A stretch of 58,865 nt of DNA from Amphritea sp. (GTDB lineage Bacteria > Pseudomonadota > Gammaproteobacteria > Pseudomonadales > Balneatricaceae), in assembly GCA_025800245.1 (NCBI GenBank), contig JAOXSA010000094.1:1-58865 (forward strand), given 5' to 3'. Of this stretch, positions 43,612 to 52,462 are shown piece by piece (the first letter of the stretch is position 1; the number at the start of each line of letters is the position of its first letter). The position numbers and the translations under genes are program-made. Under the pieces are notes generated by a model, which was not told where the DNA came from, made no database searches, and saw only the letters and a list, made by a program, of their open reading frames with translations.

Positions 43612-44778
43612 TCAACCAACACAGTAGTATTTCAAAGGCGGGAAACCATTAAACTCCACTGAACTGTAGGTGGTGGTGTAGGCGCCGGTAGAGAACCAGT
43701 ACAGCCGGTCGCCAATCTCCAGTGATAAAGGCAGCTCGTACTTATAATCCTCATACATGATATCCATACCATCGCAGGTCGGTCCGGCCAGCACCACTTC
43801 TTCAGTTTCGCCATCGCCATCACGCTCTGTGCACAGAGGATACTTAATTGCCTCCCCCAGAGTTTCGATCAGACCGTTAAACATTCCTGCATCGCTGTAT
43901 ACCCAGCGGTTCAGTGCGGTACTGGACTTACGGGAGATCAGCACCACTTCGCTGACAATCAAGCCACAGTCGCCCACCAGCGAACGTCCCGGCTCCAGGA
44001 TAATCTCAGGTGGATTGTCGCCAAAGTCTTCCTGCAGAAAACGGATAATCTCCTCGCAATAAACCGAGAACTCATTGGCCTTGGTCAGATACTGGGCCGG
44101 AAAACCACCGCCCATATTGATCATGCGCAGATGGATCGCCTGCTCTTCACGAAGGCGGTCAAAAATTACTTTTACCTTGGCAATGGCAGCATCCCATACA
44201 TCAATATGCCGCTGCTGAGATCCGACATGGAAAGAGATACCGTATGGCTCTAATCCCAGTTTTTTAGCCATAACAGCCAGCTCTACAGCCATTTCCGGGT
44301 TACAACCGAACTTCCGGGATAACGGCCAGTCAGCGCCTTCAGAGCCTTCTGTCAGTATCCGGATGTATACTTTTGATCCGGGTGCATATTCAGCGATATT
44401 GCGCAGATCGGCTTCCGAGTCGGTCGCAAACAGGCGTACGCCCTTATTGTAGAAGTACTCAATATCGGCGCGCTTTTTAATGGTGTTACCGTAGCTGATG
44501 CGCTCCGGCTCAACATTATGTTCCAGCACCTGATCAAGTTCATAAATCGATGCGATATCAAAACTGGAACCAAGTTCTGCCAGCAGTTTCAGAATCTCAC
44601 GGGCAGGATTGGCCTTTACCGCATAGTAGATCGACGCAAAATCAAAACCCTGCTGTAACTGCTGATACTTCTCAGCAATCGTCGGCAGATCAATCAGCAG
44701 AAACGGCGTTTCATACTGATCGGCAGCGGCCTTCAGGCGCGCCCACTTAGGGTCGGAAATATGGTCAGGGAGTTTCAT
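43612..44778 (-). CDS. Type III PLP-dependent ornithine/lysine/diamine decarboxylase family protein
   Basis: 388 residues, alanine-racemase fold. PLP lysine K55 in Y-Y-A-V-K-A-N, H184 in S-F-H-V-G-S-Q, glycine loop M-G-G-G-F-P, E-P-G-R and catalytic C335 in G-P-T-C-D-G-M-D. The Cys-Asp pair and overall length match the eukaryote-like ornithine decarboxylases found in many Proteobacteria, supplying putrescine or cadaverine. Ornithine versus lysine specificity is not decided. Confidence 0.9.
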   Translation of the reverse strand: MKLPDHISDPKWARLKAAADQYETPFLLIDLPTIAEKYQQLQQGFDFASIYYAVKANPAREILKLLAELGSSFDIASIYELDQVLEHNVEPERISYGNTIKKRADIEYFYNKGVRLFATDSEADLRNIAEYAPGSKVYIRILTEGSEGADWPLSRKFGCNPEMAVELAVMAKKLGLEPYGISFHVGSQQRHIDVWDAAIAKVKVIFDRLREEQAIHLRMINMGGGFPAQYLTKANEFSVYCEEIIRFLQEDFGDNPPEIILEPGRSLVGDCGLIVSEVVLISRKSSTALNRWVYSDAGMFNGLIETLGEAIKYPLCTERDGDGETEEVVLAGPTCDGMDIMYEDYKYELPLSLEIGDRLYWFSTGAYTTTYSSVEFNGFPPLKYYCVG

Positions 44779-44946
44779 CGCTCTACTCTGGTATTACAAA
44801 CGTCTGTTACTACCAACGCCTGTTACTGCAAAAAGGAAAGCAGCGGTAATGCTGTTTATCAAGCGGCGAAGTATAGAAGATCCCCCTGCGCTGTAAAGCA
44901 GTTTTTATCACGCAGGTCACAGGACTTAAAGTAACGGTCTGAAGGT

Positions 44947-45555
44947 CTAAACTGCGATGTCACGACCGTGGGATATAACTTTCTCAATTTCAGCGAACGA
45001 CTTGGCTTCATACATCACATCAAAGCCCACCCGCAGCTTTCTTGAGATATCACTGGCGGAGATAATTCCCCGGATTCTGTGAATGCCCAGATCACTCTTG
45101 TCGAGCACCAGAAGATGCTGGTCGCCGGAGCTTTTCAGGGTAAGCATAATATCGCCGATTCGGGCGTGATCGACCTGTTCATAGGTCAGTGAACGCAGCG
45201 ATTGTTTAACCGTCATTATATGTGCAACCAGAACTTCATCACGACGCACTCCATGGTGACTCATATGCTGCATGATCTGATTGCCGGAAATGTCGCGGGC
45301 AGTAATTACACCGATAAACCGCTGCGCAGCATTGGTGACAAACAGCATCCGCACATGCTGGCGCTTCATCCATTCCAGGGCATCATCCACCGGCATGGTT
45401 TCAGTCACGGTAACCGGTGCTACTCTGCTGAAATCCGTCATCACTTCCAGCGCTGAACTGCGCAGTGTAACCGGATCATTTGCGACCTCGGGTCTGAGCA
45501 TATGATCAACATCGCAGTTTTCCTGCAAACGCAAAGGATAAAACTCCTGAAACAT
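44947..45555 (-). CDS. CBS-domain protein
   Basis: 202 residues with two CBS motifs (V-D-D-A-L-E-W-M-K-R-Q-H-V-R-M-L-F-V, then G-V-I-T-A-R-D-I-S-G and second copy R-G-I-I-S-A-S-D-I-S-R). No attached catalytic domain. Such proteins usually bind adenine nucleotides. Start at 45555 has GGAGG five bases upstream; an in-frame start at 45657 would overlap the promoter. Confidence 0.88.
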   Translation of the reverse strand: MFQEFYPLRLQENCDVDHMLRPEVANDPVTLRSSALEVMTDFSRVAPVTVTETMPVDDALEWMKRQHVRMLFVTNAAQRFIGVITARDISGNQIMQHMSHHGVRRDEVLVAHIMTVKQSLRSLTYEQVDHARIGDIMLTLKSSGDQHLLVLDKSDLGIHRIRGIISASDISRKLRVGFDVMYEAKSFAEIEKVISHGRDIAV

Positions 45556-45617
45556 ACAACCTCCGGCTACCGATCTGTAAGCTATCCGTTCACTATAGAC
45601 CGGTTTACCGGAGTTGT

Positions 45618-45881
45618 TCAGAAAAACCACATCAATGTCATAACAGAACACCCGCACACCATCGCCGCAGCACTCATCTGTACAGGGGTGATTCTCGGTG
45701 TTCGGTTAACTGTATTATTTACCCAAAAAGGCTTCCGCGCTTCCGCCAGTGCTTCCGCACGGCTAATGCCGATATCTTTCAATGCAGCAGCATCCAGTTG
45801 CAGTAACTGTCTGCGGGTTCTGTAATTGCGCTGATAGCGCCTGATTCTTTGCTGTAATGATTCATAGACTGACTGTTTCAT
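45618..45881 (-). CDS. DUF1127 small protein with C-terminal membrane segment
   Basis: 87 residues. The DUF1127 core T-R-R-Q-L-L-Q-L-D-A-A-A-L-K-D-I-G-I-S-R-A-E-A-L-A-E-A is followed by about 30 residues with a hydrophobic stretch (M-S-A-A-A-M-V-C-G-C-S-V-M-T-L-M-W-F-F). Typical DUF1127 proteins stop after F-W, so the tail is an addition. AAGGAAGG precedes the ATG. Divergent from the MocR gene, with shared repeats between. Confidence 0.85.
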   Translation of the reverse strand: MKQSVYESLQQRIRRYQRNYRTRRQLLQLDAAALKDIGISRAEALAEARKPFWVNNTVNRTPRITPVQMSAAAMVCGCSVMTLMWFF

Positions 45882-45942
45882 AACGATTCCTTCCTTTGAC
45901 GGCTTCTTGCATAAAGAACTTCAGTTTATGGAACAGTCTGAT

Positions 45943-46050
45943 ACCATTACAGATCCAGCAAACAAAAAACAAAACCATTACAGATAAGCAATTACACGAT
46001 CTGTACCGGAACCGGATCGTAAAACTGTACTGCTACAGAGATCTGTATAG
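45943..46050. promoter_or_regulatory. Repeated candidate MocR operator between the DUF1127 gene and the mocR-like gene
   Basis: ACCATTACAGAT occurs at 45943-45954 and 45974-45985 (31 bases apart). Degenerate copies follow: ATTACACGATCTGTA (from 45991) and GCTACAGAGATCTGTA (from about 46032). MocR/PdxR regulators commonly bind direct repeats next to their own divergent promoter. Confidence 0.5.
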
Positions 46051-46060
46051 GAAGAATAAG

Positions 46061-47491
46061 ATGAAACTGTATGAGCAGGTAGCCAATCAGGTTAAAGAGC
46101 GTATCGATCTGGGCTATTACAAAACCGGCGATAAACTCCCCTCGGTCAGAGGATTGAGTCAGGAACACGGCGTCAGCATCTCTACTGTTCAGGAAGCCTA
46201 CGGGTTGCTGATCGATGATGCCGTCGTCGAAGCCAGACCGAAATCCGGCTATTACGTTCTGCAACAGCAGCAACCTCCGGAGCTACCTGCAGTCAGCAGC
46301 CCCGCCCCCAAGCCTCTTGTGGTAGCACAATGGCAAAAGCTACAGCATATGATTGGTGAATATGGGCGTCAGGATCTGGTCAAGCTCAGCCTGGCACTGC
46401 CGGATATGGAGAGCCCGACCCTGCAGCCACTGACCCGCCTTATTTCACAGATAAGCCGGCAGGAAACCCAGCGCATCTTTAATTACGAATTCGCAACCGG
46501 CTCGGTCGAGCTTTGCCATCAGATTGCACGACTGGCGATCGATTCAGGCAGCCGGCTCAATCCTGACGAGATCATCATCACGTCAGGCTGTCAGGAAGCC
46601 CTGTCATGCAGCCTGCGAGCCGTAACAGAACCGGGTGATATAGTCGTAGTAGATTCCCCCAGCTTCTTCGGTTCGGTACAGGCCATCAAAATAAACGGGG
46701 TAAAGGCACTGGAGATTCCAACCCACCCGGAAACAGGCATCTCCCTTGATGCACTGGAGATGGCACTTGAACAATGGCCCATAAAAGCCTGCCTGCTGAC
46801 ACCCACCAACAATAACCCACTGGGCTACACCATGCCGGATGAGAACAAGATCCGGCTACTGGAACTGCTCAGCCACTATGACATACCGCTGATCGAAGAC
46901 GATATCTATGGTGATCTGAGCTATCACCTGCCACGCCCCCGGACCATCCGCTCCTTCGACACCGAAGGCCGGGTAATGCTGTGCTCGTCGTTTTCCAAAA
47001 CCCTGGTACCCGGTCTGCGGGTTGGATGGGTTGCCCCGGGGCGCTACTACGAACATGTGAAGATGACCAAGTATCTGACCAGTCTGAGCACCTCAACACT
47101 CAGTCAGCCGGTGGTCAGTGAATTCATTGCTCAGGGCTACTATGAGAAGCACCTGCGCCGGATGCGTAAAAACTACCTGCGCGACCGGGATACCATGATC
47201 GGCCTGTTGAAACGGTATCTGCCGGACGGCACCCGCATCAGTTACCCTCAGGGGGGCTATCTGCTCTGGGTTGAGCTGCCGGGACATGTCGATACCAATG
47301 AACTGAACACCCTGGCCAGAGCACAGGGTATCAGCATTGCACCGGGCACACTGTTTTCCGCTTCCGGCAAATATAAGAACTGTATGCGTATCTGCTGCGT
47401 TAACAGTGACAGTCCGGAAATCGAGCCAGCTATCGCCCGGCTGGGCGAGCTTTGCCACGAGCTTCTGGCAGGATCTCTGTTACCGGAATAA
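46061..47491 (+). CDS. MocR/PdxR-family transcription regulator (GntR wHTH plus aminotransferase domain)
   Basis: 476 residues. Winged HTH 1-75 (G-D-K-L-P-S-V-R-G-L-S-Q-E-H-G-V-S-I-S-T-V-Q-E-A-Y), linker, and fold type I aminotransferase domain with PLP lysine in C-S-S-F-S-K-T-L-V-P-G-L-R-V-G-W. Binds PLP and controls a nearby divergent gene in most known cases. AGGAAG upstream of 46061. In-frame DNA upstream is the repeat region and is not coding. Confidence 0.92.
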   Translation: MKLYEQVANQVKERIDLGYYKTGDKLPSVRGLSQEHGVSISTVQEAYGLLIDDAVVEARPKSGYYVLQQQQPPELPAVSSPAPKPLVVAQWQKLQHMIGEYGRQDLVKLSLALPDMESPTLQPLTRLISQISRQETQRIFNYEFATGSVELCHQIARLAIDSGSRLNPDEIIITSGCQEALSCSLRAVTEPGDIVVVDSPSFFGSVQAIKINGVKALEIPTHPETGISLDALEMALEQWPIKACLLTPTNNNPLGYTMPDENKIRLLELLSHYDIPLIEDDIYGDLSYHLPRPRTIRSFDTEGRVMLCSSFSKTLVPGLRVGWVAPGRYYEHVKMTKYLTSLSTSTLSQPVVSEFIAQGYYEKHLRRMRKNYLRDRDTMIGLLKRYLPDGTRISYPQGGYLLWVELPGHVDTNELNTLARAQGISIAPGTLFSASGKYKNCMRICCVNSDSPEIEPAIARLGELCHELLAGSLLPE

Positions 47492-47648
47492 CAGTCAGCC
47501 AACGGCAGTCAAACATGATCGATTGAAAAAACCACATACACAATCGGTATTTTTTGACTAAGCTAACTGTACGACTGAAAACGCCATGGCATGAGGCCAT
47601 CGGCATGTTCAGCTGTTTATGTATCATCAAAATCTGAGGGGAATCGCT

Positions 47649-47879
47649 GTGGATGGATATAGTCTAGAATCCCGTGTGAAAAGTCTCGAGGTACTGACCT
47701 CACTGTTACTCGCAATCACCCAGAATATGCACAAGGATGCGCAAACACCATTAGATACTTTAAAAAGCCTGTTACATGCTCATCCGGATATACTCACGGA
47801 GGATCTGATCAACTACATGGAAGAGCTGGAAAGCACTGCTGAACTACTGCAACAACCGCAAAGGCCACATCTTAACTGA
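47649..47879 (+). CDS. Small hypothetical protein
   Basis: 76 residues from a GTG at 47649 with GAGGGGA upstream; the in-frame ATG at 47619 has no binding site. The chain is helical (L-E-S-R-V-K-S-L-E-V-L-T-S-L-L-L-A-I-T-Q-N-M; then L-I-N-Y-M-E-E-L-E-S-T-A-E-L-L) and may form a coiled-coil dimer. Family not recognised. Confidence 0.65.
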   Translation: MDGYSLESRVKSLEVLTSLLLAITQNMHKDAQTPLDTLKSLLHAHPDILTEDLINYMEELESTAELLQQPQRPHLN

Positions 47880-47954
47880 ATTCCTGTCCGGAGCACTGTT
47901 CAGATCTGAACAGCGCTCCACTACTCTACTCTGATATATGTCGCCTGATATTTA

Positions 47955-48890
47955 TTACCAGCGCTGTTCACGCCAGGCCTGCCGCCGGGTATTACTCAGA
48001 AAGCTCCACACCAGAAAACGGCTGACTTTATTACCCTGTGCCATTTTCACGGTTTCAATCCGTTTAGCCCCGGCCTGCTTCAGCGCCCGGGAAAGCGGCG
48101 ACAGATTCTCTTTTTTAGATACCAGGGTACTGAACAGGTAACACTGCATTCCAACTTCCCGGCTCTGCTCAATCATACGCAGGATAAAGGCTCTTTCACC
48201 GCCATCACACCAGAGCTCATTACTCTGGCCACCGAAGTTAAGCCTGGTTTTATCGGCCGCTTTACCAAGATTGCGTAACTTTCGGGCCGTCCCGGCTGCT
48301 GCGTCCTCTGCAGAGGCATGAAACGGAGGATTACAGAGCGTAAAATCAAACTGTTCATCCGGCCGGATCATCTGTCGGAAAATATTATCGGCCTTCGTTT
48401 GCTGGCGGCACTCAACAGCTCCCTTAAGCGCAGGATTCCCCTGACAGATCAGATTCGCCATGTTGACCGCAACGGGATCAATATCAGCCCCGACAAACTG
48501 CCAGCCGTATTCCCGGTTACCAATAATGGGGTAAATACAGTTCGCGCCGACACCAATATCCAGGCCTTTTATCCGCCGCCCTCCCGGGATATCACCACCA
48601 TTATCTTTCGCCAGTAGATCTGCCAGGTGGTGTATATAGTCGGCTCTTCCTGGTACTGGCGGACAAAGATAGCCATCAGGAATATCCCAGAAACGGATAC
48701 CGTAACTGTCGGCCAGCAGCGCTTTATTCAGTGCCTTAACCGCTGCGGGGTTATGAAAATCCAGCGTTTGCCGACCATTACCCTGGTCAACAATAAAAGC
48801 AGCCAGCTCGGGCACTGCCTGAACAAGCTCAGGCAGATTGTAGCGATCCCGGTGTCGGTTACGGGGATGAAGCGAAGTGGTGTCAGACAC
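47955..48890 (-). CDS. rlmF: 23S rRNA (adenine(1618)-N6)-methyltransferase
   Basis: 311 residues. SAM-binding G-V-G-A-N-C-I-Y-P-I and catalytic C-N-P-P-F-H match RlmF. Methylates A1618 of 23S rRNA. GTG start with GAGG five bases upstream. Monocistronic. Confidence 0.93.
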   Translation of the reverse strand: MSDTTSLHPRNRHRDRYNLPELVQAVPELAAFIVDQGNGRQTLDFHNPAAVKALNKALLADSYGIRFWDIPDGYLCPPVPGRADYIHHLADLLAKDNGGDIPGGRRIKGLDIGVGANCIYPIIGNREYGWQFVGADIDPVAVNMANLICQGNPALKGAVECRQQTKADNIFRQMIRPDEQFDFTLCNPPFHASAEDAAAGTARKLRNLGKAADKTRLNFGGQSNELWCDGGERAFILRMIEQSREVGMQCYLFSTLVSKKENLSPLSRALKQAGAKRIETVKMAQGNKVSRFLVWSFLSNTRRQAWREQRW

Positions 48891-48956
48891 AGAAACCTCA
48901 GATACATAGCAATACAGAACAGCCCGCTATTGTAGCAGCATCCGGCCTGACAGCAG

Positions 48957-49496
48957 CTACTTTATCAGCGGTAGCAACTGCCGGAACTGTGCTTTGGCAG
49001 AGTCAGCAGTCAGCTCCAGCAGACACATCTCAGTACTTGTCAGAACAGCTCCCAGCGATACCATTTTGTCGATACCCAGCTGTCGATTTGCCGCCGTCCG
49101 GGATGATACAGCATCGGTAATCAGCTCAACTTCATAGCCCTGCTGCAGCAGATCAGCCACTGACTGATAAACACAGACATGGGCCTCGATACCACACACC
49201 AACAGTTGTCGGCGATCAAGGGTCTGCAACTCTGAGAGAATCCCGTCGCTGCCACAACAGCTGAAGGTGGTCTTCGCCAGCGCAGTGTGCTCCGGCAACA
49301 ATTCACTGACTTCGGGAATTGTCGGCCCCAGTCCCTGGGGGTTCTGCTCTATCAGAACAATTGGAATATCAAGCAGTTGCGCACCCTGAATACAGCGACG
49401 TACATTCGCTGTCACCGCTTCAGATTCATTCACAATACGGGCAAGTCTGCCCTGTACATCGATCACCAATAACGCTGTTGTTTCCGGCTGTAACAT
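48957..49496 (-). CDS. Isochorismatase-family hydrolase
   Basis: 179 residues. Catalytic triad D13 (V-I-D-V-Q), K75 (L-A-K-T-T-F) and C108 (I-E-A-H-V-C-V) is complete, as is the following Q-S-V-A-D-L-L. Resembles YcaC-type hydrolases. Substrate unknown. The ATG at 49496 has GAGG upstream; a TTG two codons earlier is too close to it. Confidence 0.9.
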   Translation of the reverse strand: MLQPETTALLVIDVQGRLARIVNESEAVTANVRRCIQGAQLLDIPIVLIEQNPQGLGPTIPEVSELLPEHTALAKTTFSCCGSDGILSELQTLDRRQLLVCGIEAHVCVYQSVADLLQQGYEVELITDAVSSRTAANRQLGIDKMVSLGAVLTSTEMCLLELTADSAKAQFRQLLPLIK

Positions 49497-49558
49497 ATAC
49501 AATGCCTCTCTTCGGACAATGTTCCGTTGCTGAATGAGCTTTTAGGAATGGAGCTTTG

Positions 49559-50413
49559 ATGAACACAGAATACCTTAAAGGCTTCCTGCTGACTGCATTG
49601 GGAGTACTGATACTCAGTTTCGATGCGCTGTTGATCAGGCTGATCGAAGTGCACTCGTTCAGTCTGTTATTCTGGCGGGGAGTGCTGCTGGCACTGATGG
49701 TCGCCCTCTGGTGCCGCTACCGTAATCCGGATAAAAAGCTATTCAGTCTGGACGGTGCGTTTATTCGTTCGGCTATTCTGTTCGCCATCAGTTCGATCTG
49801 TTTTGTGAATGCGATAAACCACACCTCGGTCGCCAATGTCCTGGTGATCATCAGTGCTCAGCCACTATTTGCCGCACTGATCGGTCGATTTACCATCGGC
49901 GAACGCCTGCCAGCCATCACCTGGATTGCCATTCTGATCAGCATGGCCGGTATCGGCTGGGTGATGAAAGATTCATGGTCCAGTCCGAATCTGACAGGAG
50001 ATCTGCTGGCGCTGACTGCGGCGCTGGTACTATCCGGTAAATTCGTTAATGACCGGGCCGTTAAACACCGGGATATGACCCCCGCGCTGATTGCTGCAGG
50101 GATTATGATCGCAGTCGTGAGCCTGTTTAATGACAACCCTCTGGCACTGAACGGCAGCGACTGGGGCTGGATGCTGCTGTTATGTGTCGGTGTAATTCCG
50201 ATCGCCTTCGTGCTTATCACCCTGGGCCCGACCCGGATTCCTGCTGCAGAAGTCGGCATGCTGATGCTGCTGGAAACCGCCTGCGGCCCATTACTGGTGT
50301 GGCTATTCATCAATGAAGCACCTTCAGTCGCCGCCCTGCAGGGCGGCGCTGTAGTGATCATTACTCTGTTCTTACATGGATGGATTCAGTGGCGCAGAAC
50401 AACACGACGTTGA
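49559..50413 (+). CDS. EamA/DMT family transporter
   Basis: About 284 residues with ten hydrophobic segments in two EamA halves (G-V-L-I-L-S-F-D-A-L-L-I-R-L-I and P-A-A-E-V-G-M-L-M-L-L-E). Inner-membrane exporter or importer of small metabolites. GGAG upstream of the ATG. Convergent with the anti-sigma gene; only a few bases separate their stops. Confidence 0.9.
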   Translation: MNTEYLKGFLLTALGVLILSFDALLIRLIEVHSFSLLFWRGVLLALMVALWCRYRNPDKKLFSLDGAFIRSAILFAISSICFVNAINHTSVANVLVIISAQPLFAALIGRFTIGERLPAITWIAILISMAGIGWVMKDSWSSPNLTGDLLALTAALVLSGKFVNDRAVKHRDMTPALIAAGIMIAVVSLFNDNPLALNGSDWGWMLLLCVGVIPIAFVLITLGPTRIPAAEVGMLMLLETACGPLLVWLFINEAPSVAALQGGAVVIITLFLHGWIQWRRTTRR

Positions 50414-50418
50414 CCGGA

Positions 50419-51150
50419 TCACAGATCTGAACCATCGCTCCAGCGTTTGAGGATATGGCACTGACCCGCCAGTAGAACCGTCTGTTCTGTGGCACTGGTC
50501 AACTCCATGCGCACCGCATTTTTAGCAAAGGCCAGCTGTGCATCACTCAGTGCATACTGCTGAGTATCGGTATTCCTCACAACACCGACAGACTGCCGCT
50601 GACCATCACTGTCCACCAACCACAGCTGGTTGTCTCCCGGTAGCTCCTGCCAGCTTTGAGTCAGATGCGCAGTCAGCACCCAGCCGGACTGAGGATCATT
50701 ATCCGCCTGATGGATCGCAGCGATAAGCCGGGAAGGCTGCCCTTCGCTCTCAAGCACTCCGACATAGCTGATAGGTACGTACTCTGACTGCGGTGAAGTC
50801 TGACTAAAGATCACAGCCACAACGAGAACTAAACAAAAAGAGAGACCGACACTGAGCATTCGCCACAGCCCTGCCCGCGCAACAGTACCGGATTCCGACG
50901 TCCCCCCACGCCAGCCCAGCCGCTGTTCAATGCTCTGCCATACCTCCGGTGCTGGTTGCAGCTCCGGGGTCTGATCATGCATCACCTGAAGCCGGGCTTC
51001 AGTATCCAGTAGTTGCTGCTCAAGCTCAGGTAACAACCGCAACAGCCGCTGCATCCGTCGCCTTACAAGCAAACTCATCTGACCACAGGCGTAACTGTTT
51101 ACCAGCAAACGCTGCAGTGTCGGATCTCTATACCTCAGTGGGACAGACAT
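50419..51150 (-). CDS. Anti-sigma factor (RskA-like)
   Basis: 243 residues. N-terminal cytoplasmic helical region (L-L-R-L-L-P-E-L-E-Q-Q-L), one membrane segment at about 120-145 and a periplasmic C-terminal domain of the anti-sigma-K type. The start at 51150 overlaps the sigma factor stop by 16 bases, a standard partner arrangement. An in-frame ATG at 51183 is possible. Confidence 0.85.
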   Translation of the reverse strand: MSVPLRYRDPTLQRLLVNSYACGQMSLLVRRRMQRLLRLLPELEQQLLDTEARLQVMHDQTPELQPAPEVWQSIEQRLGWRGGTSESGTVARAGLWRMLSVGLSFCLVLVVAVIFSQTSPQSEYVPISYVGVLESEGQPSRLIAAIHQADNDPQSGWVLTAHLTQSWQELPGDNQLWLVDSDGQRQSVGVVRNTDTQQYALSDAQLAFAKNAVRMELTSATEQTVLLAGQCHILKRWSDGSDL

Positions 51151-51680
51151 TGCTGCATAAACTCCATACCCCGTCGTAACCATGACTTTACAGTCCCCAG
51201 CGGCCGCTCCAGCAACGCGACAATTTCTGCCTGTTGATAGCCATAGCAGTAACTCATTACCAGCGCCTGTCGCTGATCAGATTGCAGCTGCTGAAGGCAG
51301 TGCTCCATATTTTCAAAGGTACGCTGCCCTGCCATCGGCTCGCTGAAATAGCTGTCATCATCCACGGGCAGCTTGCGACTGCGACTACGCCGCCGCAGAC
51401 TGTCCAGCGCAAGATTCCGGGCTATGGTATAAATCCAGGTGTAAGCGGCACTTTTGTCAGGGTTGTAGCGGTCAGCCTGATGCCAGACCCGCAGATAGGT
51501 TTCCTGAAGCAGATCCTCAGCACTGGCCCGGTCCTGTACCAGCTGTAACAGCACTGGCAGCAACTTCGCTGAGGTTTGCTGATAGAGCGCCTCAAAAGCT
51601 GAACGGTTTCCTACGGCAATACGAGCCATCAGTTGTTCATTGCTGTAATCCAAACACCCCTCCTGGCTGTTTATCAGCAT
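51135..51680 (-). CDS. ECF RNA polymerase sigma factor (SigK-like)
   Basis: 181 residues with sigma region 2 (A-F-E-A-L-Y, A-E-D-L-L-Q-E-T-Y-L-R-V-W, A-Y-T-W-I-Y-T-I-A-R-N) and region 4 (Y-G-Y-Q-Q-A-E-I-V-A-L-L-E-R-P-L-G-T-V-K-S-W-L). It lies between a YceI-like gene and its anti-sigma partner, 16 bases after the former. Confidence 0.92.
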   Translation of the reverse strand: MLINSQEGCLDYSNEQLMARIAVGNRSAFEALYQQTSAKLLPVLLQLVQDRASAEDLLQETYLRVWHQADRYNPDKSAAYTWIYTIARNLALDSLRRRSRSRKLPVDDDSYFSEPMAGQRTFENMEHCLQQLQSDQRQALVMSYCYGYQQAEIVALLERPLGTVKSWLRRGMEFMQQCLSH

Positions 51681-51696
51681 GCTGATCCCGACGTCA

Positions 51697-52287
51697 TCAG
51701 GCCGGGTTTTGAGAGAACGTGCCGCTGAACATAACCGGCACCTGAGTGACTATAACAGCCAGCCCCATCACTTCAACCAACTGCTCAACACCATGGCTCA
51801 TCGTCATACTCGCAGTATCCAGCACTAATGGGCTAAGAGTCACAACCTGAATCTCACCGTCAGACATCCGTTGCAACAGGATATCGGCGTTCAGAGGCAG
51901 GCTATGCCCGCGAACCGACAGATTCAGACTTTGCTGCAGGCGCAGACTCTGACCCGCTTGCAGGGCATTCACTCTGGCGATATCGATCTGCGCACTGATC
52001 GCTGCAGTCTGATAACGCTGATCTTCGAACACCCAGTCTCTGAGTCGCTGATCACGGATACCGATGCCTGTACTGACACTACTGAGATCAATAATCAACT
52101 CAAGCTTTCCGGCATCCGATACCGCCCCACTGACCATGCTGAAGCGGGACTGTTCAGTCACCGTACGCTCATCTGTGAATATTTTAGTCGACAGGAAAGT
52201 CAGGTCTGCGCCCTCATTAAGGCTCCAGCCCGCCTGTGCGTTCATCGCTATCAGTCCACTCAGAGCAAGCCCATACATCAGCTTCAT
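51697..52287 (-). CDS. YceI family periplasmic protein
   Basis: 196 residues, signal peptide to about residue 19, then a lipocalin-like beta barrel with YceI features (L-E-L-I-I-D-L-S-S-V-S-T-G-I-G-I-R, then L-R-D-W-V-F). YceI proteins bind isoprenoids or are induced by stress. First gene of the YceI / sigma / anti-sigma unit. Confidence 0.86.
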   Translation of the reverse strand: MKLMYGLALSGLIAMNAQAGWSLNEGADLTFLSTKIFTDERTVTEQSRFSMVSGAVSDAGKLELIIDLSSVSTGIGIRDQRLRDWVFEDQRYQTAAISAQIDIARVNALQAGQSLRLQQSLNLSVRGHSLPLNADILLQRMSDGEIQVVTLSPLVLDTASMTMSHGVEQLVEVMGLAVIVTQVPVMFSGTFSQNPA

Positions 52288-52462
52288 CGGTTACACCTCT
52301 TATCGGTTTTGATTGTGATTAAGAGTTATACGTCCGGGATTCCAGCGAGGATGCAAAGAAAATCATTTTTCAGAACACCAGATAAACATCCCCTTTTCAG
52401 TCGCTTTACGGTATCCTGCCTGCCCGCACATCCAGTGCCGTTTCTGAGGACCTTTCCACTCT

